A DNA stretch of 60,946 bases from NCBI GenBank assembly GCA_000436695.1, contig HF992574.1, forward strand, positions 1 to 60,946, in the 5' to 3' direction. This stretch comes from Prevotella sp. CAG:1185 (GTDB lineage: Bacteria; Bacteroidota; Bacteroidia; Bacteroidales; Bacteroidaceae). The notes under the pieces are model-generated. The model was not told the origin of the DNA, did no database searches, and worked only from the letters and a program-made list of their open reading frames with translations. Below, piece by piece: positions 16,456 to 24,751 of this stretch. Position numbers and translations under genes: made by a program. Positions within the stretch are counted from its first letter, which is position 1. The number at the start of each line of letters is the position of its first letter.

Positions 16456-17118
16456 TCAGATTTCCACAATACAGTAGTTCATATCAACATTTTCCACAGC
16501 ATTACATCTCCATTCGATTTCATAATCCTTTTCCACTTCGAAATTGATGTGAGTTCTTGCACAAGTACTATTCATATTTTGCCAATGTTTCTGTTTAGTA
16601 TGAATACCACTTGACATGCTAAACAAATAATTATTGGATGTCTCTTTAGGAGCATTCAGATATGCCTTGTCGTTTGTCAAGAACACGGCCAATCCACCAG
16701 TAACATTTTTGAAACGGTTACGCACCATTTCCAATCGACGGACATCTTTCCAAAAGTCATACATGCCCAAATCCTGTGCCCCTTGGTTTTTCATTACTTG
16801 AACAGTCAGCCATTCCTCAAAACGTGGTAGCCGTTTTTCCACAGCCTTAGTCTTGTATTTTAACTCAATTGGCACAAACTCATTGCCATTACGGACAACA
16901 ATATCAAGACGTAGTTCATTCTTCCATATATAGTTGTCAAGTTCTGAATGCGGTATATAATATTCCACATCCACGTCATCATATTTATTGAGACCACGTA
17001 AATATACAGCTAAGTGCATCTGAAAGTCACGTTCATTAAAAAACAGTTCGCTATTGCTTTCAATAAAAGCTATCACATCATCTTTTACTGTTGCTAAAAT
17101 AGATTTCATCTGTTTCAT
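16456..17118 (-). CDS. PD-(D/E)XK nuclease superfamily protein, first gene of KAP/TerB array
   Basis: A 220-aa cytoplasmic protein. An active-site-like core is visible: Asp72 in LRLDIVVRN and Glu85-x-Lys87 in PIELKYKT, giving D-x12-E-x-K as expected for this fold. The N-terminus is helical (FIESNSELFFNERDFQMHLAVYL), as in the restriction-like proteins of the family. The later segment GGLAVFLTNDKAYL supplies another core strand. It could act on foreign or modified DNA, or be a structural relative. It is the promoter-proximal gene of ten minus-strand genes running to 10657. Confidence 0.7.
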   Translation of the reverse strand: MKQMKSILATVKDDVIAFIESNSELFFNERDFQMHLAVYLRGLNKYDDVDVEYYIPHSELDNYIWKNELRLDIVVRNGNEFVPIELKYKTKAVEKRLPRFEEWLTVQVMKNQGAQDLGMYDFWKDVRRLEMVRNRFKNVTGGLAVFLTNDKAYLNAPKETSNNYLFSMSSGIHTKQKHWQNMNSTCARTHINFEVEKDYEIEWRCNAVENVDMNYCIVEI

Positions 17119-17591
17119 AATTTTATTTTAACAAAGGGTAAAACATCAAATTAGAGATAAGGCTTTTGCAAGTGAATATACCCCACTATGTGACATTAAT
17201 TATAAATCTTATAAAACCTTGAATTACCAATAACAAGTGAACTAAGCTACTTGACCGGAATTAGCAAATCTTTTTTTAAAATCATCAACCATCTCCAAAT
17301 GCTTCTGTATAACATACAACAGAACCATATTGTAGATTGGATGGTTTTTCTTGCCATCTTCCTATGGACAACTTTATTTTATGATAGTTTTTCCACATAA
17401 TTATTACTGTCTTTATTTATTGTTTACCTGAAGTCAATGATCCAGATACTGCAGACGGGATACAGTAATAATTATGTTTTTTAAAGGGAAAGAGCCGTCC
17501 CATTACTTTCAATACATCAGATAAACTTTATATTCTAATATTGAATTGCCTAGATAATGTAATTCCCTTATCGGATAGTCGATTTGCATTG

Positions 17592-17599
17592 CAAAAATA
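17592..17599 (-). promoter_or_regulatory. putative promoter reading into the KAP/TerB array
   Basis: The minus strand reads TATTTTTG followed by C, a match to TAnnTTTG. It is the best promoter box found upstream of the nuclease gene, but it would leave a leader of ~470 nt. A nearer, imperfect box is at about 17134 (TACCCTTTG, one base too long). Confidence 0.3.
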
Positions 17600-18263
17600 T
17601 AAAATTTTATTTTCTTTAGCAGAAACTGACCGTTAAATTATTATAAATTACAGTTGCATACTTTTTTAAATTATGTTCCAAACCAGCCATAACCTTAAGC
17701 CATTCTATCTCAGCTATGCATACGACCACATGTGAAAAGAATTCTCCCAGGCAGCTTTCTTATAAACATTTCATGAAACATCTGACCAAATTCATACTGC
17801 ACCTATACCCCCAAAATCATCTTTAAACATTAGTATTATTACAATAACAAACTCACTGTATCAGTTTGCTATATAGAACTCACATTTTTTTACCATAGAA
17901 ATCATCCTTGAAATGACACGCCAAACATAGCTGCCTACTTATGAAACAATAGCTGAATATTACTAACTACGTAAATACATCAAAATCTGACATTTATCGT
18001 TAAATTTGACTAACACCACATTAACAAAAGAGGATATATCATCCCATTTCTATTACAAATAATTTATGCTATAAATAAACTCAAAAACATTTACTTGACA
18101 ATCTATAACAAAATGAATTTCCATCCACTTCACAGTAAATAATCATGACAAAATATTTTCTCAATCTAGAAAATTAAATTATAACGAAAGTTAAAACAAT
18201 AGCCTTTACACAATAGATATATTAACTTATATTTACTTTTACCTCATAAAACCAAGCTAAAAT

Positions 18264-18322
18264 AATCGTTTTTTACTGCTAAAACGATTGCTTTTGATGC
18301 GAAAAGCGATGGGTAACGCATC
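18264..18322. repeat. interlocking inverted repeats
   Basis: Three overlapping inverted repeats follow one another: AATCGTTTT with AAAACGATT (18264-18289), ATTGCTTTT with AAAAGCGAT (18287-18310, one mismatch), and GATGCG with CGCATC (18296-18322). Because the arms overlap, only some stems can form at once. This could be a repetitive extragenic element or a switching RNA leader; no gene follows closely. Confidence 0.45.
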
Positions 18323-18623
18323 GTAAATGGGGCACTTTTGAGTGGTAAACGGCCGAGTAATGTTTTTTAACTATTGATATTTTGGATGAATTTTTATGTA
18401 AATATCTGTATGACAACGACTTAACAGAAACGAGCAAAAATTGAGAATTTTTGGAGGAAAAGACGGATTCATAACGGGCAACGTGATTCTGAGAGCGTTA
18501 AACGGAAAGAGAAAATCTGATTATTTTACAAAATATAATTCGCTTTTGAATAAAAAAGATCAACAAAAACATGTATTACGGAAAAACAAAAAATTAATAT
18601 TTCTACTTCAGATAAAAAAGAAA

Positions 18624-18663
18624 CTGCGGCATGCCGAATAGGATAACGATCGACACACCGCAG
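18624..18663 (-). terminator. candidate intrinsic terminator after the S9 peptidase gene
   Basis: On the minus strand CTGCGG pairs with CCGCAG across a ~28-nt loop and is followed by TTTCTTTTTT. It lies 45 bp past the peptidase stop. The stem is short, but the T-run is good. Confidence 0.45.
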
Positions 18664-18707
18664 GAAGATTATGGAAAATAAAAGAATATCAAATATCCAT
18701 GCAAACG

Positions 18708-20957
18708 TTACTTAATCTCACTCCATGCCGGAGGAGTCTTTTTAAGCAGGTTTCTCACAAAGAAATCATAACGTTTGTGCTCGCCGTAGTCCTCGCCCAT
18801 TGTGTGGTGAGCACCTGGAATAACAACCAGTTCGAAGTCTTTTCCTGCCTTTTCGAGCGCATTGACAACCTGCATGGTTGACGCCGGGTCGACATTGTCG
18901 TCGAGTTCACCTACGACAAGCATCAGCGGACGGCTCAGCAGATGAGCATTATCAACATTAGAACACTCCTTATACTGCTCACCTACGGGATAGCCCATCC
19001 ACAACTCGTTCCACCATATCTTGTCCATACGGTTGTCATGACATCCGCAGGCAGAATAGGCAGCCTTGTAAAACTCGGGATGAAACAGCACGGCGCCCAT
19101 AGCCTCCTGTCCGCCGGCAGAACAGCCGAATATGCCCACATTGTCGGCATCCATATAAGGATATTTCTGAGCCGCAGCCTTTATCCACGCAATGTGGTCG
19201 GGCAGTCCGGCGTCCTTCAGATTCTTGTAGCACATATTCTCAAACTCACGCGAACGGAACGACGTGCCCATGCCGTCGACCATGACAACGATGAAGCCAA
19301 GCTCGGCAATAGAACTCATATACCAGTTGTAGGGAATAAATGTCTTAGGCACATACTGGTTGCCCGGTCCCTGATAGATATATTCGAGAACGGGATATTT
19401 CTTCGACGGGTCAAAGTTAGTAGGACGTATTATTATACCCCACATATCGGTCTTGCCGTCGCGTCCCTTAGCCGTAAACACCTCGGGAGCCTTCCAGCCC
19501 TCAGCCAGCAGTCGGCTTATGTCGGCCGTTTCGAGGGGCATTATCTCCTTGCCGGTGGCAGCGTCACGCAGCACAGCCACAGGAGCCTTGTCCACCATCG
19601 AATAGGTGTCAACAAGATAACGGGCATCGTCAGACAGCCATGCCTCGTGCATGCCCCCAACAGGCGTAAGGCAAGTCATGTTCTTGCCGTCGAATCCTAT
19701 GCGGTAATAACGTATCAGATAAGGGTCTTCGCCCGGCACGACACCATTTGCAGAGAAATATATCTGACGGTTCTGCTCGTCCACCTTTATCACGCTGCGC
19801 ACATACCATTTGCCTTTGGTTATCTGCCATGCAGCCTTGCCCTTGGCGCGGTCGTACATATAGAGATGATTATAGTTGTCGCGCTCGCTTGCCCATATTA
19901 TGTGGCGGCCGTCGCTCAGGTCGTAGCGGTAGCGCATGGGATAGTTTACATACGTCTTGCTTGTTTCCTCAATCAATGTTCTTACGGCTCCCGTCTCTGC
20001 CGAAAGTTCGAGCACACGGTAAACCTGATGGCCGCGTTGGTTATACTCAAACGTAACGCTGCGGCTGTCGGCCGACCAGTCGGGGCCCCACAGGTCATAC
20101 TGACTGCCGAACAGCTCTGTAGACGGCACGATGGCACGGCCCGTCTCAACATCGAATATACATGGCACCTTAAAGCGCAGTTCGTCACCCGGCTTGGCAT
20201 ATTCCTGCTTGTGCAGCTTAGGCTGAAGCTGGTCTGACGGCGACGACTCCACATAATAGACATAACGCTTTTCGGCAGGACGAATCTTGCATGCAGCCAC
20301 CTTCTTGCCGTCGGGCGCCCATCTGATATATGCCGAATAATAGTTGCCCAAGGTGCCGTCGACGCTCAGCTGGCGCTCTTTGCCTGTGGCAGTCTCGCGC
20401 ACCCAGATATTGTTCTCCCTCACAAAAGCCGTATAGCGGCCGTCGGGCGAAGCCACAGGTTCGGCATCTTTCTCGTCGTCAACCTCCATCCAGTGGCGCT
20501 GCTTAACCTTCGGCAGTTCGCCGCAGTCGTCGAGCTTGCCGTCTCCGGCAATGTTATAACGCCAGTTGTGATTGTTGAAAACGAAGTTAAGGCAGCCTTC
20601 GGCCTTATCAACCGACAGGCGGTCGAGATAGAGAGCACCCGGCTTTACATCCTTGCCTGTTGCCTTGGCCAATGCTTCGGCAAGAGCCTTGTGGTTGAAC
20701 AGGTCGGTGCGCTGCTGAGTTCCGGCATCCACAACCACATAGACACGGCCCTCGGGCGTGTTGCGCACATACCAGAAACTATCTGTCCGGGCTATCCATG
20801 ACGGACGCACGCCCGAATAATAAACCTTGGAAGCACTGTATTTATCCCGCAGCGCATAGGCGCGGCGATAGTCTTCGGCCGTGCCTTGTGCAAACGTCTG
20901 TCCGCAGACACAGGCAAAAGCCATAACAGCCGCAAATCTTAAACTTACAAATTTCAT
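18708..20957 (-). CDS. S9 family peptidase (dipeptidyl peptidase IV-like)
   Basis: A 749-aa exported serine peptidase. A signal peptide ends near CGQTFAQG (~24). An N-terminal eight-bladed DPP IV-type propeller spans ~40-500, with blade motifs such as SPDGRYTAFVRENN and WAPDGKKVAACK. The alpha/beta-hydrolase domain contains Ser613 in GCSAGG, Asp ~688 in LDDNVDP and His ~716 in GAHHTMG, a complete triad. These enzymes release X-Pro or X-Ala dipeptides from peptide N-termini. It is the last gene of the GH43-GH43-GH51 operon. Arabinogalactan proteins have Pro/Hyp- and Ala-rich backbones, so a role on the protein part of the glycoconjugate is an attractive inference; it could also be an esterase-like member. 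Confidence 0.85.
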   Translation of the reverse strand: MKFVSLRFAAVMAFACVCGQTFAQGTAEDYRRAYALRDKYSASKVYYSGVRPSWIARTDSFWYVRNTPEGRVYVVVDAGTQQRTDLFNHKALAEALAKATGKDVKPGALYLDRLSVDKAEGCLNFVFNNHNWRYNIAGDGKLDDCGELPKVKQRHWMEVDDEKDAEPVASPDGRYTAFVRENNIWVRETATGKERQLSVDGTLGNYYSAYIRWAPDGKKVAACKIRPAEKRYVYYVESSPSDQLQPKLHKQEYAKPGDELRFKVPCIFDVETGRAIVPSTELFGSQYDLWGPDWSADSRSVTFEYNQRGHQVYRVLELSAETGAVRTLIEETSKTYVNYPMRYRYDLSDGRHIIWASERDNYNHLYMYDRAKGKAAWQITKGKWYVRSVIKVDEQNRQIYFSANGVVPGEDPYLIRYYRIGFDGKNMTCLTPVGGMHEAWLSDDARYLVDTYSMVDKAPVAVLRDAATGKEIMPLETADISRLLAEGWKAPEVFTAKGRDGKTDMWGIIIRPTNFDPSKKYPVLEYIYQGPGNQYVPKTFIPYNWYMSSIAELGFIVVMVDGMGTSFRSREFENMCYKNLKDAGLPDHIAWIKAAAQKYPYMDADNVGIFGCSAGGQEAMGAVLFHPEFYKAAYSACGCHDNRMDKIWWNELWMGYPVGEQYKECSNVDNAHLLSRPLMLVVGELDDNVDPASTMQVVNALEKAGKDFELVVIPGAHHTMGEDYGEHKRYDFFVRNLLKKTPPAWSEIK

Positions 20958-21080
20958 GTTGTATGATATTTAAACTCAAACTTAACGTCATTCTTACATA
21001 AGCCATTTCGTTGCCATGCCCGTTAACTTTACCTGCAAGTTATTGGCATAACCATGCTGCAACGCCTCAGCATCATTTAG

Positions 21081-23582
21081 CTATTTGCCCTTACCGCTCA
21101 TGCGTATCACGCTTAGCGAGTAAGGCGGCATGGCATATCTGAACTTACTGCCGAACGTAACGCTGCTGTCAACAGGCTTAGCATTAGTGTCTGAAGGACT
21201 GCCCGACAGCACTGTAAGCAAGGCACGGCCGCCGTCGGTGAGCGACGAGAGGTCGACTGTTGTATTAACTTCAACGGGCAGCATGTTTACAAGTTTCAGG
21301 ATAACGTCGCCTGTATTGCTGTCAACAACGACAGACGATGCCACACGGAGGTCTACATCTGCGCGACTGTTGTCTAACGTGCGGTCGGCAGGAACATAAC
21401 TGTCGCCCGAATTGTTGCCGAACATCTTTTGGACATAGTATCCAACCGTAGGACTTACGCTGCCATTGTCGAAATAAATCATATCGGGATTCCACTGCGT
21501 GTGACCTTTCTTTGCCAGCAGCGGAGCATAAGAAGCCATCTCAACAACATCGCCGTTGCGCTCTACAGACGTAAGATAAAGGGCCTCTGACAGGGCTGTC
21601 TCTATGTTGTTGGGACGGCCCGGCAGATGAGCGGCATATTCGCCGAGATAGACTTTCGACTTGGAGCGGTCGTAACGGTCGTAGAAGTCTTGATTGTGTA
21701 TAAACCAGCCCGGAGCCACATAATAGTGTTCGTCGACAACAGGCACATCCAGTTTGTCGGCAAGTGCCCATCCTTCTTCGTAGTCAGAACCTTCATAAAA
21801 CGGCCCAACCGTGCCCACAACGGTTATGCCGGGGCGGCGACTGCGTATGGCTTCGTATATCATGGTGAATCGCTCCTCAAACACATCTGTTATCTGGTCT
21901 TCGTTGCCTATACCTATATATTTAAGATTAAACGGCTTGGGATGACCTGCCTCAGCGCGCATACGTGCCCACTTGTTGGTCTTGGGGTCGGCGTTGGCGT
22001 AGTCGATAAGGTCGATTATGTCCTGTATATATGCCTCCATACTGTCAAGAGGTATGCCTTCCTGCTGGCCTCCGCCGAGCAGACGTCCGGATATGCACGC
22101 CGAATTCTGACAGGGAACGCCTGCGGCTATCACGGGGAGAGGCATGGCACCGATGTCCTCGCAAAACTGGAAATACTCAAAATAGCCAAGTCCCATGGTC
22201 TGGTGATAGCCCCAAAGATTCTTCATGGGCTTGCGGCTCTCAAGCGGTCCGATAGAGTTTTTCCAGCGGTATATGTTATCTATGCCCTGTCCGTGGGCGA
22301 CGCATCCGCCGGGAAAACGTATAAAGCGCGGACGTATGTCGGCTATAGTCTGCGCAAGGTCGGCACGAAGTCCGTTGGCACGGCCATTGAACGTGTTTTT
22401 AGGGAAGAGCGAAATCATGTCAAAATCGTATGTTCCTGCCGACACAGGAGCCACAACAAGACTTGCCTTAGCGTCGGCCTCTGATGCGGTGAGCGTGGCC
22501 TTAAGCTTTTTCCAACCGCCGGGAGCAGCCTTCACTATGGCAGAAGCGAGTTCGCGGCCGTTGCTTCCGCGCAGACTAACGCGTATCTTCGCTGTCTTTG
22601 TCTGTGAGCCGGCAAGACGGACAAACAAAGAAAAGTTGTATTTTTCGCCTTTTCTCACGGTTATTCCGTCATAGCCCGAATTAACGAGAGCCGTGCCGGC
22701 CGAAGCGGATTTAATGGTTGCGTAATGGGAATTGTTGGGATGTATCGGCGACGAAGTGCCTATAGTCATTGACGCACCGCTGCCCTCAACGGTCCACGCG
22801 TAAGCAGGGCCCCACCCTTTCACGCTTCCGTTTTCGCCTTCGGCATATTCAAAATCGCGATTCTGCACCAGTTCGGCATACAGACCGCCGTCGGCGCCAT
22901 AGTTGATGTCCTCGAAGAACACACCAATAAGATGGTTGCTTATGGCCTTGGCCTCAGCAGGACGTGCCGTGAGAGTAAGACTGACGGGCTGAAGTCCGGC
23001 AAAGCGAACACCATCCTCTGCGGCACACTCGTTATAGAGCGACTGGCGATAATCATTATATCCGGCATAACGTATGAGCCGCTCAACATCAGTCCATGCC
23101 ACTTTAGCCACTGTGCCGCTATAAGACTTGCCGCCAATAACGGCCTCAGCCTGCGGATAACGTGTCCACGACGATGGAACACGGTCAGTAAAGCGCGCAT
23201 CGGTGAAATAAGTCTGACGGCGCCAGTCGGTAAGGTCGGCAGACGAAGAAATGCCAAACTCACGGCCTCCGGCATGCAACTGCCACACACAATGCCACAT
23301 GCCGTCGGCACTGCGATACATCTCGGGCTTTAGCATACGTTTCTCGCTGCCCCATAACGAATAGTCGCACCTGAGATAACTGCGGCCGTTGCCTATGGAT
23401 GTCCAGTGACGGCCGTCACTGCTCCAAGCAAAACGCAGTCCGCTGCGGCCGTCGTCGTCAGCCGTGGAATAAGAAAAAAGACTGACCGAATCAGGCTCGG
23501 CCATAACACGGTGAACACCGGCACCTGCCGGCAATGTGCACGCAAAGGCACAAAAAAGAAGTATATGTCTTAAATCTTTCAT
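21081..23582 (-). CDS. GH51 alpha-L-arabinofuranosidase with N-terminal propeller-like extension
   Basis: An 833-aa exported enzyme expected to remove arabinofuranose from side chains. After the signal peptide, residues ~30-200 resemble blades of a GH43-type propeller (GLRFAWSSDGRHWTS, GISSSADLTDWRRQ). The canonical GH51 start, IGVFFEDINYGADGG, follows, then a carbohydrate-binding beta-sandwich insert (~250-390) and the (beta/alpha)8 barrel with RFPGGCVAHG. Acid/base Glu561 is in IGNEDQ and the nucleophile Glu648 in YLGEYAAH; both are present. The barrel is followed by the usual C-terminal beta-sandwich. It is third in the 26671 operon, 86 bp after the GH43 gene and 123 bp before the peptidase. 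The N-terminal extension makes it longer than most GH51 enzymes. Confidence 0.9.
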   Translation of the reverse strand: MKDLRHILLFCAFACTLPAGAGVHRVMAEPDSVSLFSYSTADDDGRSGLRFAWSSDGRHWTSIGNGRSYLRCDYSLWGSEKRMLKPEMYRSADGMWHCVWQLHAGGREFGISSSADLTDWRRQTYFTDARFTDRVPSSWTRYPQAEAVIGGKSYSGTVAKVAWTDVERLIRYAGYNDYRQSLYNECAAEDGVRFAGLQPVSLTLTARPAEAKAISNHLIGVFFEDINYGADGGLYAELVQNRDFEYAEGENGSVKGWGPAYAWTVEGSGASMTIGTSSPIHPNNSHYATIKSASAGTALVNSGYDGITVRKGEKYNFSLFVRLAGSQTKTAKIRVSLRGSNGRELASAIVKAAPGGWKKLKATLTASEADAKASLVVAPVSAGTYDFDMISLFPKNTFNGRANGLRADLAQTIADIRPRFIRFPGGCVAHGQGIDNIYRWKNSIGPLESRKPMKNLWGYHQTMGLGYFEYFQFCEDIGAMPLPVIAAGVPCQNSACISGRLLGGGQQEGIPLDSMEAYIQDIIDLIDYANADPKTNKWARMRAEAGHPKPFNLKYIGIGNEDQITDVFEERFTMIYEAIRSRRPGITVVGTVGPFYEGSDYEEGWALADKLDVPVVDEHYYVAPGWFIHNQDFYDRYDRSKSKVYLGEYAAHLPGRPNNIETALSEALYLTSVERNGDVVEMASYAPLLAKKGHTQWNPDMIYFDNGSVSPTVGYYVQKMFGNNSGDSYVPADRTLDNSRADVDLRVASSVVVDSNTGDVILKLVNMLPVEVNTTVDLSSLTDGGRALLTVLSGSPSDTNAKPVDSSVTFGSKFRYAMPPYSLSVIRMSGKGK

Positions 23583-23668
23583 GGCAGATTTCTTGTTTTG
23601 GTATATATTATAATATCCGTGGCAGGGTCATTGTTGGCCATGCCACGGATATGTGCTTATTCTATGTT

Positions 23669-24700
23669 TTATTTCTTTGCCGCATCGGCACGCCCTGTTA
23701 TGTGGCGCCCCAACACGAGTTTGTCGCCCGAAAGGTCTACTTCAAACAGCTGTGGCACACGTATATACTGTCCGTTAACCACCTTATGGCTGTGAAGCGA
23801 CATGAGCCATCGGCCGTTAAGATCTCTGAACAGCATGCCGTGACCATGATTCGGGGGCGTTATTGGCTGAGGTTCCTGCACCCAAGGACCGTCGAGCGTG
23901 CCGCTCTCAGAGTAGGCAACGCCCTGTGTATAGACGTCGTAAATCCAACTTGTCCACAACATGCCTAAGCGTCCTGTGCCGGTGCGGAACAGCCACGGGC
24001 CGTCAGTAACACGGTTTGGACGCTGCTTGCCCTCAACTATCTCACGGCTCCATGGCGAATCGCTCGCACGAAACAGCAGTTTTGCCTGTCCTACCGAACC
24101 ACTGAGGTCGGGCTTCAGCTGCATCTTCTCCACCGTTCCGTCCCAGTTTTGTATCCACTCCCAACAGTAAACCATGTAAGGATTGCCGTCGGTGTCTTGC
24201 CAGAACGTGCCGTCAAGAGTGCATTTGTCGGCAGGAAGATATGTCGCGCCCTTCATCGGAAGGTAAGGACCACCGGGCTTGTCGCTGACAAACACCTGAG
24301 TGGAGCGGCGCGGAATGGCCAAGCCCTTGAAATTATCGATAATTACAGAATCGTTGGTAAAGGTTGCGAAATAATAATATTTGCCTTTATAAGGATGTAT
24401 CTCCGCCGCCCATATCTGCGGTTTGGCACCTGTCCATGAGTCTGGGTCGGGATGTGCCACTACATACGGGCCGTCCCATGTATCGAGGTCTTTGCTTGTC
24501 CACATCAGTCCGCCTGTGCCCGTCATATAATATGTTGCCGTGGCGCTGTCGGCAAGCACACACGGATCGCTGAGCAAGATAGAGTCGCGCGGAACGGATA
24601 TTCTGAAATCAGGATGCTTCTCGGTCTGTGCCCACACAGCGACAGACAGCATTGCCGCGAGCACAAGTATTATAGGTTTCTTCAATTTTATCATTGACAT
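23669..24700 (-). CDS. GH43 family glycoside hydrolase
   Basis: A 343-aa single-domain five-bladed propeller enzyme with signal peptide (LAAMLSVAVWAQ). Family landmarks are the general-base region ILLSDPCVL, the IWAAEIHPYKGKYYYFAT blade, TLDGTFWQDTDGNPYMVYCW around the pKa-modulating Asp, and a late VTDGPWLF segment. Likely activity is alpha-L-arabinofuranosidase or a related exo-enzyme on arabinogalactan side chains; subfamily cannot be set by eye. The start is the ATG at 24700, because the longer frame begins with TTG. It lies 52 bp after the double-GH43 gene and 86 bp before GH51. Confidence 0.85.
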   Translation of the reverse strand: MSMIKLKKPIILVLAAMLSVAVWAQTEKHPDFRISVPRDSILLSDPCVLADSATATYYMTGTGGLMWTSKDLDTWDGPYVVAHPDPDSWTGAKPQIWAAEIHPYKGKYYYFATFTNDSVIIDNFKGLAIPRRSTQVFVSDKPGGPYLPMKGATYLPADKCTLDGTFWQDTDGNPYMVYCWEWIQNWDGTVEKMQLKPDLSGSVGQAKLLFRASDSPWSREIVEGKQRPNRVTDGPWLFRTGTGRLGMLWTSWIYDVYTQGVAYSESGTLDGPWVQEPQPITPPNHGHGMLFRDLNGRWLMSLHSHKVVNGQYIRVPQLFEVDLSGDKLVLGRHITGRADAAKK

Positions 24701-24751
24701 CTCTGTTGTTTTACATGTCGTAATTGACAAAGGTATAAACCTTCGGACAAC

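Larger units (their letters stand above)
17119..18623. other. long AT-rich intergenic region upstream of the KAP/TerB array
   Basis: About 1.5 kb with no gene I can defend. Minus-strand short frames at ~17245-17515 (MGRLFPFKKHNYYC; MWKNYHKIKLSIGRW; NMVLLYVIQKHLEMV) could be relics of one or more decayed genes but match nothing I recognise. A plus-strand 66-codon frame at 18441 is lysine-rich and lacks a ribosome site. The rest is A/T-rich with scattered short palindromes; a set of interlocking hairpins lies at 18264-18322. Confidence 0.4.

Noticed and set aside
18441..18641. 66-codon lysine-rich plus-strand frame
   Set aside because: No ribosome-binding site, low complexity, and it runs into the terminator of the opposite operon.
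18942..20237. 431-codon open frame on the plus strand
   Set aside because: Antisense to the S9 peptidase, whose triad and propeller motifs are unambiguous. No family features are visible in the plus frame.
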